The position numbers were made by a program, and so were the translations under genes. Shown here in pieces: positions 1-13,490 of a stretch of 64,000 nt of DNA; the first letter of the stretch is position 1; the number at the start of each line of letters is the position of its first letter. The DNA comes from Sapria himalayana (lineage: Eukaryota; Streptophyta; Magnoliopsida; Malpighiales; Rafflesiaceae), in contig JAREIK010002664.1 in NCBI GenBank assembly GCA_029783825.1, forward strand, positions 1 through 64,000, in the 5' to 3' direction. Under the pieces are notes generated by a model. That model was not told where the DNA came from and searched no databases. It worked only from the letters and a program-made list of their open reading frames with translations.

Positions 1-300
1 AGATAGATAGATAGACAGATATATAAACAATAATAACAAAGATAGAAAAATAGATAAATAGACAGACTGATTTATTGATTGATTGATATCTAGTTTAGAC
101 AGAAAGATAAACAGAAAGAGATAAAAAGATAGATAAAAAGATAGATAGATAGATAGATAAACTGATAGATAGCAGATGGATAAATAGATAATATTTAGAT
201 AGAAAGATAATAAAAATAGATAGATGGATGGATTGATTGATTGATTGATAGATAGAGAGACAGATAGATAGACAGACAGATAGATAGATAGAAGATAGAT

Positions 301-332
<32 letters not shown>

Positions 333-3025
333 AGAGATAGATAGATAGATAGAAAGATAGAGACGTAGATAGATAGATAGATAAATAGATAGAAAGATAG
401 AGAGAAAGATAGATAGAAGATAGATAGACAGAAAAATAGACAAATAGATAGAAATATAGAATACAGACAGATAGATAGACATATAGTTTGATAGAAAGAC
501 AAATAAATAAATTGATAAATAGATATATAGATATATAGGTAGATTATAGATAGACAGATAGAAAAATAGTTAGATAGATAGAAAGATAGATAGATAGTTA
601 GTTAGATAGATAGATAAATGGAAAGACTGAAATATAGAAAGACAAATAGAGAATGAATAATAGCCAGATAGTTAGATAGATAGACATACAAATAGACAAA
701 CAATAAGATAAATTGATAAATGGACAAAAGATATAAGATTGATAGATTATTGATAGACAGATAGATAGATAATATAAAATAGATAGATATATGGATAAAT
801 AGATTGATAGATAGGTTGATAATGAGATTTATTTGCATAATGATAGGTAGATATAGACAGATTTATATAAGATAATAGATAGATAGACAAATATATAGAC
901 ATTTAGATAGATGTAGATATTGATAGATTGATAGATTGATAGACAAATGATAGACAGATAAAAGACATATAAATAGACAACTAGATTGATAGAAAGGTAA
1001 ATCGAAATATAGATAGATAGATGACAAAATGATTTATAGATAGATCGATAGATAGACAGATAAATAGATAGATAGATAGTTAGGCAAATAGATAGAAAGG
1101 CAGATAGATAAAATGATAGATAGACATATAGATAAATACATAGATAAATAGATAGATAAATAGATAGATAGATAAAAATAATAATACAGATAGATAGATA
1201 GATAATAGATAGATAGAAAGAGTAATAGATAGACAGGTAGATAAACTGATAGATAGACAAATAGATATGCAAATAGATTAACATATAGATAAATAGATAG
1301 ATAGTTAGATAGATAGATAGATAGACAGATAGATAGATATAAAGATAGACAGATAGATAGACAAATAGATAGATAGATAGACATATAGACATACAGACAA
1401 ACAGATAAAAGACTAATTGATAGATACACAAACTGATTGATAGACATACACATTGATAAATGATAGACAAATAGAAAGATAAAAATAAAGATAGATAGAT
1501 AGATTGATAAATAGATTATTGATATATAGATTGATAGATAAATATATAGATAGTTAATAGAGAGATTATTAAATAGATTATTAGATAGATAGATAGATAG
1601 ACAAATAAATGAACAGATAGATACATGGATAAATAGATGATATATTGATAGATAGATAGACTAACACATAGATAGATAGATAGAAATAGATAGACATATA
1701 GAAAGACAAAAATATATATACATATAGTTAGATAGGTAGATATATTGACAGATAGATAGATTATTAGACAAATACTTAGATAAATAGATAGAAAGATAGA
1801 TAAACATAAATCAATAGATATATAGAGAGATAAATTGATATATTGATAGATGTATAGATTAATAGAAATATAGACAAATAGATTGATAGATAGACATATT
1901 GATAGGTAAAAAGATAAATAGATAGACAGAAAGACAGATACATAGATAGATAGATAACATAGATAGCAGATAGATATAAAAAAGATTGACTTATATACAG
2001 ATAGATAGTGAGACAGATAGATAGGCAGATAGAAAGATAGATATACAGATATATAGAGAGTTAGATAGAGATATAGATTAAAGATAGATATAAAGATTGA
2101 TAGATAAATTGATAGAAAGATAGATATACTTAGATAGACAAATAGATAGACTGATAATAAATAAACACATAATAGATAAATATATAGATAGACAATTAGA
2201 CAGATAGAAAAAAACAGACAGATTGATTAACAGACAGACTGACAAATAAATAGATAAATAGCTATAAAGAATGATAGAAAGATAGTCAGAAAAATAGTCA
2301 AATTGATAGCCAGATAGATAGAAATATTGATAGATAGATAGACACATATATTGAAGGATTGATAGAAAGTTTGATAGAAAGATTGATAGAAAAATTGATA
2401 TATATATATATATATAGATTGAAAGACAGATAGAATATAGATAGATAGATAGATATTAATATATATAGATAGAGATAGATACATTGATAGATTATTAGAC
2501 AGATAGATAGACAAAGAGATAGACTGATACTTATACACTTAGATAGAAAAATAGATATATTAATAGAAAAATTGATAGATAAATAGATATATAAAAAATG
2601 ATTAAATAGATCTATAGATAGATAGATAAATACATAGATAGAAAAATAAATAGACAGATAGATAGATAGATAGATAATTCGATAGATAAATATATAGATA
2701 GATAACAGATAGATAGATAGATTGATAGATATAAAGATATATAGATAGGCCTATAGATAGGCAGATAGATAAATAGATAGACTATAGATAGAAAGATTGA
2801 TTGATAAATAGATAGATAGATAGGTAGATAGATAGATAGACAACGATAGATAGATAAATAGATCGATTAACTAGATAGATATATAGATAGATAATTAGAT
2901 AGATATATAGATAGCTAGATATGATAGACATATAGATAGATACTAGATTATATCTTTGATAGGACAGATTGATTGATATAAAGATAATCAAATAGAAGAA
3001 GATAGAAAGATAGATTAAAAATGAT
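1..3025. repeat. Imperfect (GATA)n array, left arm
   Basis: About 3 kb of tetranucleotide repeat reading GATA on this strand. It is interspersed with GACA, GATT, AATA and GAAA variants and short (AT)n patches. A four-base unit translates as a 12-base (four-residue) period, so it gives long spurious frames rich in Tyr-Leu-Ser-Ile on the opposite strand. It continues past the window start and is mirrored at 29,935-33,391. Confidence 0.95.
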
Positions 3026-3919
3026 ATATAAAGAATTGATATACAAACAATAGGGTACCCCTAGCTATCTGTCATTAATCATATATACATTGACTTAGGA
3101 ACAAATTTCTTAACTTGGCTGATATATCAATATATCTATGCGATGACAGTCTCTAATACATATTTAAATTAGATTAATTTAATATATTATTTTGATGCAA
3201 TAATATAGATGCTAGTACATAGCATATCTGTCTATCTATCAGTATAAACATATTACATTTATATAAACATATATTGTTATATATATATATATATTATATA
3301 ATATGTATAATGTTTATAAATAATCTTACACCATTTACATAAAACTATCTATTTATATATTTTTTTATATAACATTTATATAACATATAAAATATTTATA
3401 CTTTTTGTAAACATTTATATATATATAAATTTTATATAAATATAAAATATTTATAATGTTTATGTAATGTGATATATACACTATATAATAGTTATAAAAG
3501 TGTTACAAATATATAATTATATATATGTAACATTATAAAAATATTTAAAAACAACATTATATCTAAACACTTGTATATTTATAAAAGTGTGAAGTTTTTT
3601 TTAAGGATTATTCTTTTTAATGTTTAATGGATTTCAAATCACCAGAAAGTGTGCTAGATCTTAAAGTTGTTTATATATTTATTGTTTAATGCTTACTCTT
3701 CATCGCTTATCTTATATGTAGGAGCATTTGATTGTGGTAACACTTTCTACCCTTACTCAGCAAAATGAAACTATATCATTTTAATGTCTAGTTATTTTAC
3801 TTCTTTGAACCCTATCATTCATCATGAGTTTGTGTACCATGTTCATTGTGAGTTATATTTCATTGCTCATTATTTCTTACATGAAAACATGATATGCATT
3901 CTTTGATCGTTGAATTAGA
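3026..3919. repeat. AT-rich flank with a dispersed repeat (3,240-3,600)
   Basis: No gene seen. The part at about 3,240-3,600 is built of TATATAAAC and ATTTATAT phrases. It has a diverged second copy at 35,980-36,330, sharing a phrase around ACATAAAACTATC and one around ATCTAAACACTTGTATA. The remainder, 3,600-3,919, is ordinary AT-rich DNA leading into the SPOC-like fragment. Mirrored at 29,020-29,935. Confidence 0.6.
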
Positions 3920-4679
3920 ATGTCTCTGTCATTCCCGACATGTTACGATGTTAATGAGAGATTTAGAACAGAGTCAAACTCTGAACCAGCAAGCATGAAG
4001 AGGCTGCAAGAGGGTACAAGAAAGATGAGAGGGTTGGCTTTGCACAACTTTCACTAGTATTGATCTTTATGTCTACCCTCGAAGCCATACCATAATCACC
4101 ATACTTGCTAAGCATAGATTTTTAAGGGCATGACTGTCAATGATAATCACCCCAATTTGTTAAAGCATATGAGAGCTAGATTGCCTCTTAAGTGACAAAC
4201 CTCGTAACTCTCTTGATGCTTCTCAAAGAATAGGCAAAATAGCTGATTAATCTTTTCATGGTGCTAGTGGAAACACTGACATCAATTCCATGAATATCTA
4301 GATGAGTCAACCTCATTCTGATCATCAGCCTTTTTCTATGATAGACTATCTTTTCTCCTCAACTCTCTCTTAATGATAGAACAGTCCCAAATTTCTTCAA
4401 TTTATGATTCAGCCTCACTCCCTGCATTTGGAAGGCTATGATAAGTCGAAACTACTTCAACAATTGGCAGACAAAACATTGGAGCAGCTCCTCATGTTCA
4501 TCAGGGTGCCTTACTTTCATTAGGTTATGCTGGTAGAAAAGAAATGGCTGCAAATGATTACGATGATCTTCCTGACTTTGATTTTGGAACTGCTTCTGAT
4601 ACTTCTCTTTCTTCACGATGAAAAATGCTGAATGTTGTGACTCGATCCTAAGAAATATTCTGGTGGTGAATATGATAAT
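3920..4679 (+). pseudogene. SPOC-domain-like gene fragment, left arm
   Basis: The forward reading contains phrases such as DERVGFAQL, IDLYVYPRS and IITILAKH. These resemble the C-terminal part of SPOC domains in plant PHD/TFIIS-type transcription regulators. An acidic tail near 4,575-4,620 (DDLPDFDFG) also fits that family. There is no start, no upstream domain and no complete frame. This copy is shifted by missing bases near 4,000 and 4,055 that are present in the mirrored copy. Between the two recognisable parts (4,200-4,450) the reading is interrupted by stops. The fragment lies just outside the CACTA end at 4,782, so it is a captured or truncated gene piece rather than a working gene. Family assignment rests on motif memory only. 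Confidence 0.5.
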
Positions 4680-4781
4680 CATGATAGTTCATTGGACCAA
4701 GTCCTTGACAACCATTCTAGTCAATGGAAACTCTTCAAAGTGTGCCATATTATTTCTGTTTTGAAAGGTTTCCTCTGCTTG

Positions 4782-5225
4782 CACTACAAGAAAACTCCCA
4801 TATAGCTAGGGACAATTCCCTAGCTAAATGAGCATTTTCCATTGCTAAATGTGATATAGTGATGGATTACTGATGGATCAAATTCCTATCTAAAGTGCTT
4901 CTTGCTATATTTTAGCGACAGAAGTGTCCGTAGCTAAAAGTTAGCGACAGAAAAATTCCTTGCTAAAAAATAAATTTCGTAGTTAAATTAGAAAGATAAA
5001 CGAGATATTCCGTCACTAACAAAAATAATGACATTTGATTCCTTAGCTAAAGTGCTGGTCTATAAATTTTAGCGATGGATATAGTCCATAGCAAATAAAT
5101 TTTGCGACAGAATATCCGTCGCTAAATTCAATATTTCTCTAGCAAAATTAGCTAGGGAAATTCCCTAGCTAATTTATCAGAGATTTTTTCCTTGCTAATC
5201 TATCAAGAGAAATTTTCCATAGCCA
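4782..5225. mobile_element. CACTA terminal inverted repeat and subterminal repeats, left arm (CACTA-1 outer end)
   Basis: It begins with the canonical plant CACTA terminus CACTACAAGAAAA. Then follows about 440 bases of short direct and inverted subterminal motifs: TAGCTAGGGA / TCCCTAGCTA and TTAGCGACGGA-like units, several paired as hairpins (for example around 5,150-5,180). Such motifs are the usual transposase-binding region of En/Spm-type elements. The mirrored end is at 28,155. Confidence 0.85.
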
Positions 5226-7440
5226 TTTTAATTTCAAAAATAATTTTAGAATTAAAAAATTGTTAAAATTTTTTAATTAAAAATTTAATATTTTTATATC
5301 AAATTAAATTAAAATTGAAACTATAAATAATTTATAATAAACAAAAAATAAATCATTTAAAAATCTTATGTAAATTCAATATTTTACATTATTAAACAAA
5401 AAAATAACAAAACTTTTATATGATATTATTCATCAATGTATCTACCGATAGTACATAAAGTGTAATATATCCATTCATTAACATTGCTTTCTCTCCCTCT
5501 GATCCTCCGATAATCATTTTATACTGTGACAAAGCTGTCCGAGTCACGGCACATTATGTCAAGTGAAAAATCCCATCACTAATAGAAGCTTTGTATGAGG
5601 AACAATGTGGTATCATATTTGTAAATAATTTAAACAACTCAATCAAATTAACAAAAAAGTTATGTTTTGATACAAATATAATTATGTAGTATATATGTAA
5701 ATATATACTAGCATCTCACTCATATATATATTACTGCAGTATATGTACATATAACAATAGTATTATGTGTACATATAAACTAAGTACAAATAAACTCAGT
5801 ATATATGTACATAAAATACTACAGTATTAAATGTATGTATATACTGACTTTATTCGTACGTAATATCTCATTTGGTGTTGTTGCTGTGCTCCCACCGCGA
5901 CTCCTGCCACTACTACCATTGGCCACTGTCGCTGCCAATAACACTGCTGTTGTCGCCACTACCACCTCCGCTACTACTACGACGCCACTACCATTACTAC
6001 CACCACCACCACTCTCACCACCATTGCCGCTATCATTGCCACCGCCGCTACCCCCAGCCTCCCTCTAGCCGCCACTTGCAGCAGCTACCACTGATGATAA
6101 TAGGCCTTTTACATACCAATAATATGCTAAAACTCTACCCAAAATTTATGGAGAAACACAAACATATTCATAGATATATAAAAATAGTTATTATAGACAT
6201 GAACAAACAAAAATTAATGTTGAATGTCATACATTGTCAACAAAAATTTAAAAAAAAAATTTAATATATTAAAATTAAATTTAATAAAATAGAAACTATA
6301 AATGAAAATTTTAAATAAAAAAAATCATTCAATAACTTATTCTTATACAATATTTTAAATAACCAAAACAAAAAAATAATAAAATTATATTACATCTTAT
6401 AATCAATGTATCTACCGACTATGCATACAGTATAATCTATTAATGCATTGATGTTGCTTTCTCTCCAACTACTCCTCCGATCACCAACTTTCAGCTGTGA
6501 AAATGTTCTCCAAGTCATAGTGCTTCATGTTTGTTTAAAAATATCCTGCTTATACATGCTTCGTATAGGAAACAATGTGGTACCATATTTGTATGAAATT
6601 TAAACAACCAAATCAAATCAAATTAAATAAATAAAACTATGTTTTGATAAATATATATTATTGCAGTAAATATGCACCATATTTCTAGCATTTCACTTGT
6701 ACATATATTACTGCAGTAGTGTACATATAAACTATAGAATTATGTGTACATATATACTGAGTACATATATATACTCAGTTTATATGTACATAAAATACTG
6801 TAGTATTATATGTACGTATATAATGACTATATATGTATGTATATACCACATTTGTTTGCCGTGGTACTACTCTCACTACCGATGCAAATCCTGCAGTAGC
6901 TGCAGCTGCCCGCGGCCACTACCATACTGCTGGCCACGCTTCTTTTTCCACTATGTTGATCCCACTGCCGGTGCTGCCGCTACTATTGCTCGCCGATGCT
7001 ACCAAAGCTACCAATGCTGCCGCTACTACCCCTGCCACCACCACTACTGCCACTACAGCCACCGCTGCAAAGCTGATGCAGCTGCTGCTACTACTGGCAC
7101 TTCTGCCGCTGATGCCGTAGCTGCCGCTGTGGCCGCTGGAGGTATCGTTGCCGCTACTAATGTTTGCTGCCACTACTGCTGCCATAGCCACTTTTGCTGC
7201 TGCAAGCTGCCGCTTCCCCTGCCACCACAACCACTTCTGCTACCACCACTACCGCCACCGCTACTACTGAATATAAGATTTTACATACCTATAATCTATA
7301 ATAGGCTAAAACTCTACCCAAAAATTCAGAGACACAAAAATATATTCACATATATATAAAAACAAATTTTATAGGCATGAACAAACACAAATTAAAGTTG
7401 ATTGTCATATTGCTTCAACAAAATCCAAAAGATGACTAGA
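5226..7440. repeat. Two diverged tandem units (about 1.0-1.2 kb) inside CACTA-1, left arm
   Basis: Units at about 5,230-6,250 and 6,260-7,440 share the same order of parts: an AT-rich stretch; a phrase around ATCAATGTATCTACCGA; a GTGGTA/ATCATATTTGTA block; TGTACATATA tracts; a GC-rich trinucleotide island; then a phrase around AAACTCTACCCAAAA. The trinucleotide islands (5,870-6,085 and 6,840-7,272) are stop-poor in several frames and so produce Ala-, Pro-, Ser- or Gly-rich spurious proteins. The role is unknown; position inside a CACTA end suggests an expanded subterminal domain. Confidence 0.7.
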
Positions 7441-7764
7441 AATTATGTTTAGAGATAAAGAGAGTGCAAAATTAAAAGATTTTAGAATAATAAAGATAAG
7501 ATAAGCTAGCCCTCTTTTGATAAAGCTGTAATCAGTAAATATGAGACTCATGCATTGGAAGGACCATGGTAATGTTTGAATGCTTTGAATCAATATTTTT
7601 TCTTTTCTCTCACATAATGTGTCCTACAAATATTCATAATTTGATTTATTGGAAAAGCAAAGAACAAAACCCGATAAAAAAAAACTTGAAACCTGCAAAA
7701 AAATATCATAATTATTTGTTACACAGACAAAAATAAATAACAGTTAAGAAAAAATTTCATACCC
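7441..7764. other. AT-rich spacer inside CACTA-1, left arm
   Basis: It lies between the trinucleotide-repeat units and the Transposase_24-like block. No motif or gene seen. Splice-like sequence around 7,690-7,770 could be an intron of the neighbouring minus-strand transposase block, but this is not demonstrable. Confidence 0.4.
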
Positions 7765-8125
7765 ACTCATCCTCATAATTTGTAGGGAATGCTAGCCTCT
7801 CCTATGAGGATTCAAGCTGTATCTCTGAATGCTCTCTGATGCACCAATGCCGCTAACTATGACTCCATATAGGACATCTGCTACTGCATTGCTTTTTTAA
7901 TTTCTTTAATTTCTTGCATTTCTTCCATCAAATTAGTTATCTAGCTCATCCTTCTTTTTCATTTTGTCTCCATATCTATAATACGTTCATTTTGTTTCCA
8001 ATGCTTGTTGTTTGATCCCTCATCCACCATTGCTGAGACTAGATGATTAGAAGCATGACTGCTACAACAAAATGCCACTCCCTTAGAGCCAATTCCGTAC
8101 ACTCGCTCCTTCTTTCTACCATCAC
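7765..8125 (-). pseudogene. Transposase_24 (Ptta/En/Spm)-like fragment, left arm
   Basis: Read on the minus strand, it gives the hallmark short phrase RVYGIGSKG followed by a Cys/Ser-rich stretch. A Lys/Glu-rich helical region with coiled-coil character and an end near HQRAFRDI follow. This is the C-terminal half of the plant Ptta/En/Spm transposase family (PF03004). Several stops interrupt it. It follows the DUF4218-like block directly, with no DUF4216 between. The better preserved mirror is at 24,800-25,160. Confidence 0.6.
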
Positions 8126-8164
8126 ATGACCTTCATAATTCCGCGTCACATTTCTATTCTTTGT

Positions 8165-8690
8165 ATTGACATTATCATCAAAATAATAAGAACAAAATGA
8201 TGATGCTTCTTCTATTAAATATGCATTGCAAATTAACCTTCAACTTTTGCATTGTTTCTAACATTCAATTTCAACTTACCAAGATACCTACAACCACAAT
8301 GTTAGGTTTCAATTTGATTAAATTACAATATTACTTAAAGTACGAAATAATAAAACACAATAAATATATGTATTTACCTCTCAAAAGGATACATCCACCT
8401 GAATTGCACTAACCCTGCAATCCTTGCTTCATATGCCCAAATGGACCAGAAAATGCTCCATTGAGTCAAAAAAAGTCAGTGGGAATATCTGTTCAAGCTT
8501 TCAAATAATAAGTGGAATATCATTCTCCAGCCTCACCATGTCATCTATTTTATTTTGGTTGCAGTTAGCTATTTGAAAAACAAACTTAGTTCTGTAAGGA
8601 CCTTCCAAACACTTAGTGGAAGTAATTCACAGAATGTAATTGGTATTCATCTCTGCATAAATACATGACAGTCATGACTTTTCATTCCAA
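8165..8690 (-). pseudogene. DUF4218-like CACTA companion domain with an intron, left arm
   Basis: The minus-strand reading contains LEQIFPLTFFDSMEH and the WMYPFER motif typical of DUF4218. A GT-AG intron at 8,288-8,377 splits the Arg codon after PFE, and the downstream exon reads YLGKLK...NNAKVEG. Small indels relative to the mirrored copy and stops make it non-functional. It sits between the TNP2 and Transposase_24-like blocks of the same decayed CACTA element. Confidence 0.7.
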
Positions 8691-8724
8691 ATAACTTAAG
8701 ATTATTCATATCCATGCATCTACC

Positions 8725-10365
8725 CATATTTGACACATCGATTAGGAAATTTCAAAATTTTAGCCCATTCACACCATATCTATATTGCTTCTTATCAGTG
8801 GGTAGCAAGCTTTAGAGGAATTTTCCTATTTCCTCATTTAGTTTCAATTCAGGATGCTGACAGTAATCATTCAGCTATTGTTTGATTTTAAAGTATGTTT
8901 TGTCTTTCCGTCTACATTAAGGATAGTGTTGAAAACATTGTCAAAAATATTTTTTTCAATATGCAAAAAATCTAAGTTATGACGAATTAAATTGGACTTC
9001 CAATAGGGCAAGTCTTAAAATATACTACATTTTTTCTAGCCAAATAATTTGTCTATTTGTCCATTACTTCCATTAGCATCCTTTTCAGTACCTTCTTCAA
9101 ACCCAAACTATGAATCTCTATAATAATTTCATCTCCTGAATGAACTACTGGTGCAACTTTCTTCACAGTTTTATTTTTTTGAAATGTAGTTCTATTTCTT
9201 CGAAATGGATGATTCATAGGTAGAAACTTACGATGGTTATCAAACCATGACTGTTTACCACTAAATTTGAGGGTAAATGCATTAGAATTTGTCATGCAAT
9301 ACGGGCATGTGAATCGTCCTATAGTACACCAGTCAAACAACATTGAATATGTAGGAAAGTCACTTACTGTCCATATAAGGGCTGCCTGCATAAAGAAATT
9401 TTGCTTCTTGAGATATAATATGTATTCATGCCAACATCCCATAAATGATTTAACTCTACAATAAAAGGCAGTAAGAAAACATCCAGCATGTCACATTTGG
9501 ACTTTATGCTGCAAAATCTTGATGTATATAATTAAATGCTTCCAAGCATGTGAATTTGATGGATGACGTATTACCCCTTCTTCAATCTCATGCTCGGAAT
9601 GCCACATCATATCATTTGCTGTAGCATTTGATGCATATAGTCTCTGTAATTGAGGAATTAATGGAAAATAATACATCTTCTTAAAGACAACCTTCAATTT
9701 TTTTCGTGTTTCTATGGCACGATTTGCCTTCCTAAATCGAGGATGGCCAATAAACTTACAACTAATTAAATCACTATCCACCGCCCTATTATAACATGCA
9801 TCCATTTAAACAACAATCATTTTTTTACTAGTAGTCCCATTCCTCGTAGTAATTTCTTAGTGTTGTAAATTTGTTAGTGATCAATTTATTATCCAGAACA
9901 TCTCCTTCATCAATTCTATCATCTAATCAAATAATTCTCAGACATATGATTTTCTGACTTAATGCTCATTTGTCGACCCACAAGTGACAATTGCGAATGT
10001 GTTTTACAACCAGACCACAACTCTTTATCTGCAGCTTTAAGCATTTCATAAAATTTTCTCAGCTTCAGGAATAGGTAGTTCATCCATGTAATCCATATTG
10101 AAGTTAGGACCATAGCTTTCATGATCATTCTATGGTATGTGTTTGATTATTCTTCACCACAAGCAAATGATTCAATAACCTCATTTTGGTCAATATTCAG
10201 AGCCTTGTACTTTCCCGTGATAAATCCAAACAAAATAATTTGGCACAAAGTCATATTTTTGCCAAATGATATATTATAGTGTTTGCATCACAAAAGGGAT
10301 ATTCGGACACTTTCGATGATTACATGGATACTTAATTTTTCTCCATCCTTCAATCTCGATGACTA
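8725..10365 (-). pseudogene. CACTA TNP2-type transposase, decayed, left arm
   Basis: Two well preserved stretches (9,053-9,442 and 9,491-9,805) match the plant TNP2 transposase family (PF02992). Features include ALIWTVSDFPTYSML, a CPYCM zinc-type motif, SWFDNHRKFLPM and HPFRRNR, with MYYFPLIPQLQRLYAS upstream. The segment 9,919-10,128 gives FYEMLKAADKELWSGC. The region up to 10,365 gives a Cys/His-containing transposase-associated domain start. The frame is broken by stops and one-base indels. Some breaks are absent from the mirror copy, while a break present there (near 23,145) is absent here. Non-functional as written. Confidence 0.85.
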
Positions 10366-11450
10366 CATGCATAATTTTTTTACATAAGTTACTATTTGAG
10401 TCTGAGGCCCAAGGGCTGGGATAGTAAGAGTACGACCCTTATTTTATTATACCATATATGAGCCTGATCAACAGACACTATCATGCTATGTGCTTACATA
10501 ATGTTGATATTATATGTTAGCCGTTTTATTTCAAGTTGGTGCAACAAAATAGTATTATCCCATATATAATTATATGTTAGGATACATATAGTAAGTGTAG
10601 TTATAAATAGTTACATTTAGTTTAACATATAATTATATATAGATATATGCATACAAGTAGTTATAAGTAAATATAAATAAACGTATACAAAGTTATAAAC
10701 AATTATATAGATTACATATATGTTTACATAATTAAAAATAATGTTATTTTTATTTAAATAGAGTTTTATAGTTATAAAAATATAATATATATATAGTCAT
10801 ACACATTTAGTTAAACATTATGTTGTATGTTTTTATACATATAATTATAAATATAGTTACATGTGATTATACATATAGTTACACGTATAGTTAAACTTAT
10901 ATTTATAAATGTATATATATATTTTATTTCATATAATTTCATATATTTATACATATAGTTATATATAGGTATGGAAATGCTAAAATGCATTATTTATACT
11001 AATATATAAAAATGTATATTAAATACATGTGTTAATTATATATTTAATATAGTTATGTATAAAGTTTTATACTTATACATATAGTAAGATAGAATTATTC
11101 ATAGTTATATGGTATTATACTTATAGTATATATAGATATTAATCTTTTATATATTTAAACATATAGTTATATATAACTATATTCATACAATAGTAATACA
11201 CAAATATATAAAGTTATCAATAAAATATAGATTTACATATATGTATACATAGTTATAAATATAGTTATATTTAATGTTTTAGAGTGTTATATAATTATAC
11301 AAATATTTATATATAGTTATACAAATATTTATACATAGTTATACACATATAGTTAAATATTATATTGTATGTTATTATACATGTAATTATAAATATAGTT
11401 AAATGTGGGTATACCTATAGTTACACAAATACTTATAATTCTAAACACTT
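10366..11450. repeat. AT-rich ATAGTTATACATATA-type tandem domain, left arm
   Basis: Behind the 5' end of the TNP2 block comes about 0.9 kb (about 10,540-11,440) of degenerate repeats of phrases such as TATAGTTATACATATA and ATGTTGTATGTTTTTATAC. The same kind of domain follows TNP2 of the second CACTA element at 48,830-50,519. No coding potential. Confidence 0.75.
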
Positions 11451-13448
11451 AAAATAATCAAATCCTACTTGTGTATAATGATAAAGATTTTTGAATCCAA
11501 GATTTCTAAAAAGTTACTAGTTGGATGGTTGGTGGCATCATTAAATAGGTGTAAGCCCTGGCATTTAACCTATCATTTTTTCTTTGAATAAGTATATTTT
11601 GGTAAACTCTAATGAGAATAAAAAATTGATTTTTGATTTCTGAAAAATATTATTTTAGATTTAAATTTTTTAAAAACTTATGTGAGATAAACAAAGCTGA
11701 TGCATTTGGTGCAACAAAAGTGGATAAAAGTTATAATATTATATGAAAAAATGTTAAGGGGAACCAACATGAAAATAATTATATTTTTTTACAATTTTTA
11801 CTTTTAATATAACATTTGGGGATCCAAATCAAAATTATTTATGATTTGGGTCTTCCAAATTTCTATACTGATAATTACCTTCATTTTTCATACGGAATGC
11901 ACATACTCAAGTATGCATATGAGTTTATGTAGAAACTCATTATTTCGTAACAAAAACATATGCATATGGAGTTCATAAATACTCTGTATGCATAACATAT
12001 GCATTAATTCGTTTTTGCATACTGAGTAAGCTGAAAAAAGTGTATGCATAATGTTTTTTTTAATTATATTGGATAATTATGAGTATTCGAATATATGTAC
12101 TAAAATATAACCAAATCATAAATATTTTTTTTTTTGGATTCCATATCATAATTATCCATTATATATATATATATAGATTAAGGATGAAAATATTAAGTAT
12201 TATTATTATTATTAGTGTTATGGAGGAATTCCTTTTTTTTTGCAAAGTTGGATAAAAGTTAGTGCTATTTTTGGATGCAACAAATTATAAAGAATAGTAC
12301 TTTCATTGTCAAGAAATTATATTTAATAAAATTTTAAAATTGAACTAATTTAAGAAAATACTTCTCAGAGTAATATTCCTACCTTTTAGTGGTATCAAAG
12401 CATAATATTAAATTGGATTTGTTATTTTGTTTTGTAATTTAAGAGATACAAGCCTAATATTTTTTTCTATTTGGAGATTAGAATGATTAGGATTTCTTGT
12501 AATGCATGTAATTGCTATTTAAGAGCTATAAGGCCACTCTAATTTTTTCATCATCTTAAACTTTTTCTCCTTCTCTTACTGCTTCTTCTTCATCTTTTTC
12601 TACTTCTTCTTATTGTACTGCTACTACCACAAATTAGTATCTACTTTCAAATGAGAATGCTCATTTATAGATGAGATAATATTTCTCTATGCTTTATCTT
12701 TACATGGTCTATAGTATATGCCATTATACTTTCTCATTAATCAAAGATAAAATATAAATAATAGTTCAATTGAGAAAGCTTACTAATAGATGAGTATCTA
12801 ATTGAAAATAGAGTATAAAGGGTAAATTAATTACCAATTGTTCAGATTAATAATAGATCAGTATCAACTTGCAACATATAGGAATCCATTTGTTAGAGCA
12901 TATGTTTTGAGTGTTGATTTGTCATTGTTGACAACTTACGTGATTTGATATAGCATAGTGATATATGTATCTCACACATCAACCATGATACAACATCAAT
13001 ATACATTTTTTTATAATGTAAATTGTCTTGCGGTTGGTAATATATGTTCTACAAATCATCTCCTTTAGAGAAACCAAGGTCTTGAAAGACTAACTATGGT
13101 CTCCTTTATTAATATTATTTTTTCTATGACATGATTAATCAATCAAAAAGTTTGGTTACCTAACAACAACAAATCATTAAAGCAAGCAAAGACATGAATA
13201 TTCAATTGATATGCCTTCAAATCTCAAAAGATTATCAAAAGATAACCATCAATGGGTTTCAAACCAATTTGAAAATATTATAGCTCAAATATAAAACCAA
13301 TTAATTAAATATAATAATTTTGAATAAAATCACAAAATTATTTTCCATTTTCCCAAACTATACTTAATAGAGTTGAATTAATAATAGAATATATATATAT
13401 ATATATATATATTCATATATTTATATTACACACACACGCGCACATACA
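11451..13448. other. Non-coding AT-rich interior, left arm
   Basis: No gene recognised. Items seen: a cluster of TATGCATA-type motifs at 11,880-12,060; a short inverted repeat with GGATAATTATG at 12,070 and its complement at 12,148-12,158 (MITE-like, about 90 bases); a TGGTATCAAAGCA phrase at about 12,391 resembling a copia primer-binding site; a CTT-rich tract at 12,560-12,615; and (AT)n then (AC)n microsatellites at 13,389-13,450. Mirrored at 19,443-21,470. Confidence 0.5.
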
Positions 13449-13490
13449 CACTACAAAAATATGATAGATTAACCAAAATGGCTTTTCTGG
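13449..13490. mobile_element. Second CACTA-type terminus, left arm
   Basis: CACTACAAAAATATGATAG, pointing towards the palindrome centre. It has the same orientation as the 4,782 end, so within one arm these are two nested starts without a matching far end. The only opposed partner is its own mirror image at 19,442. Confidence 0.5.

Noticed and set aside
12381..12420. Possible copia primer-binding site TGGTATCAAAGCA and LTR
   Set aside because: No LTR end in CA directly before it, no second LTR and no copia protein nearby; the match alone is weak.
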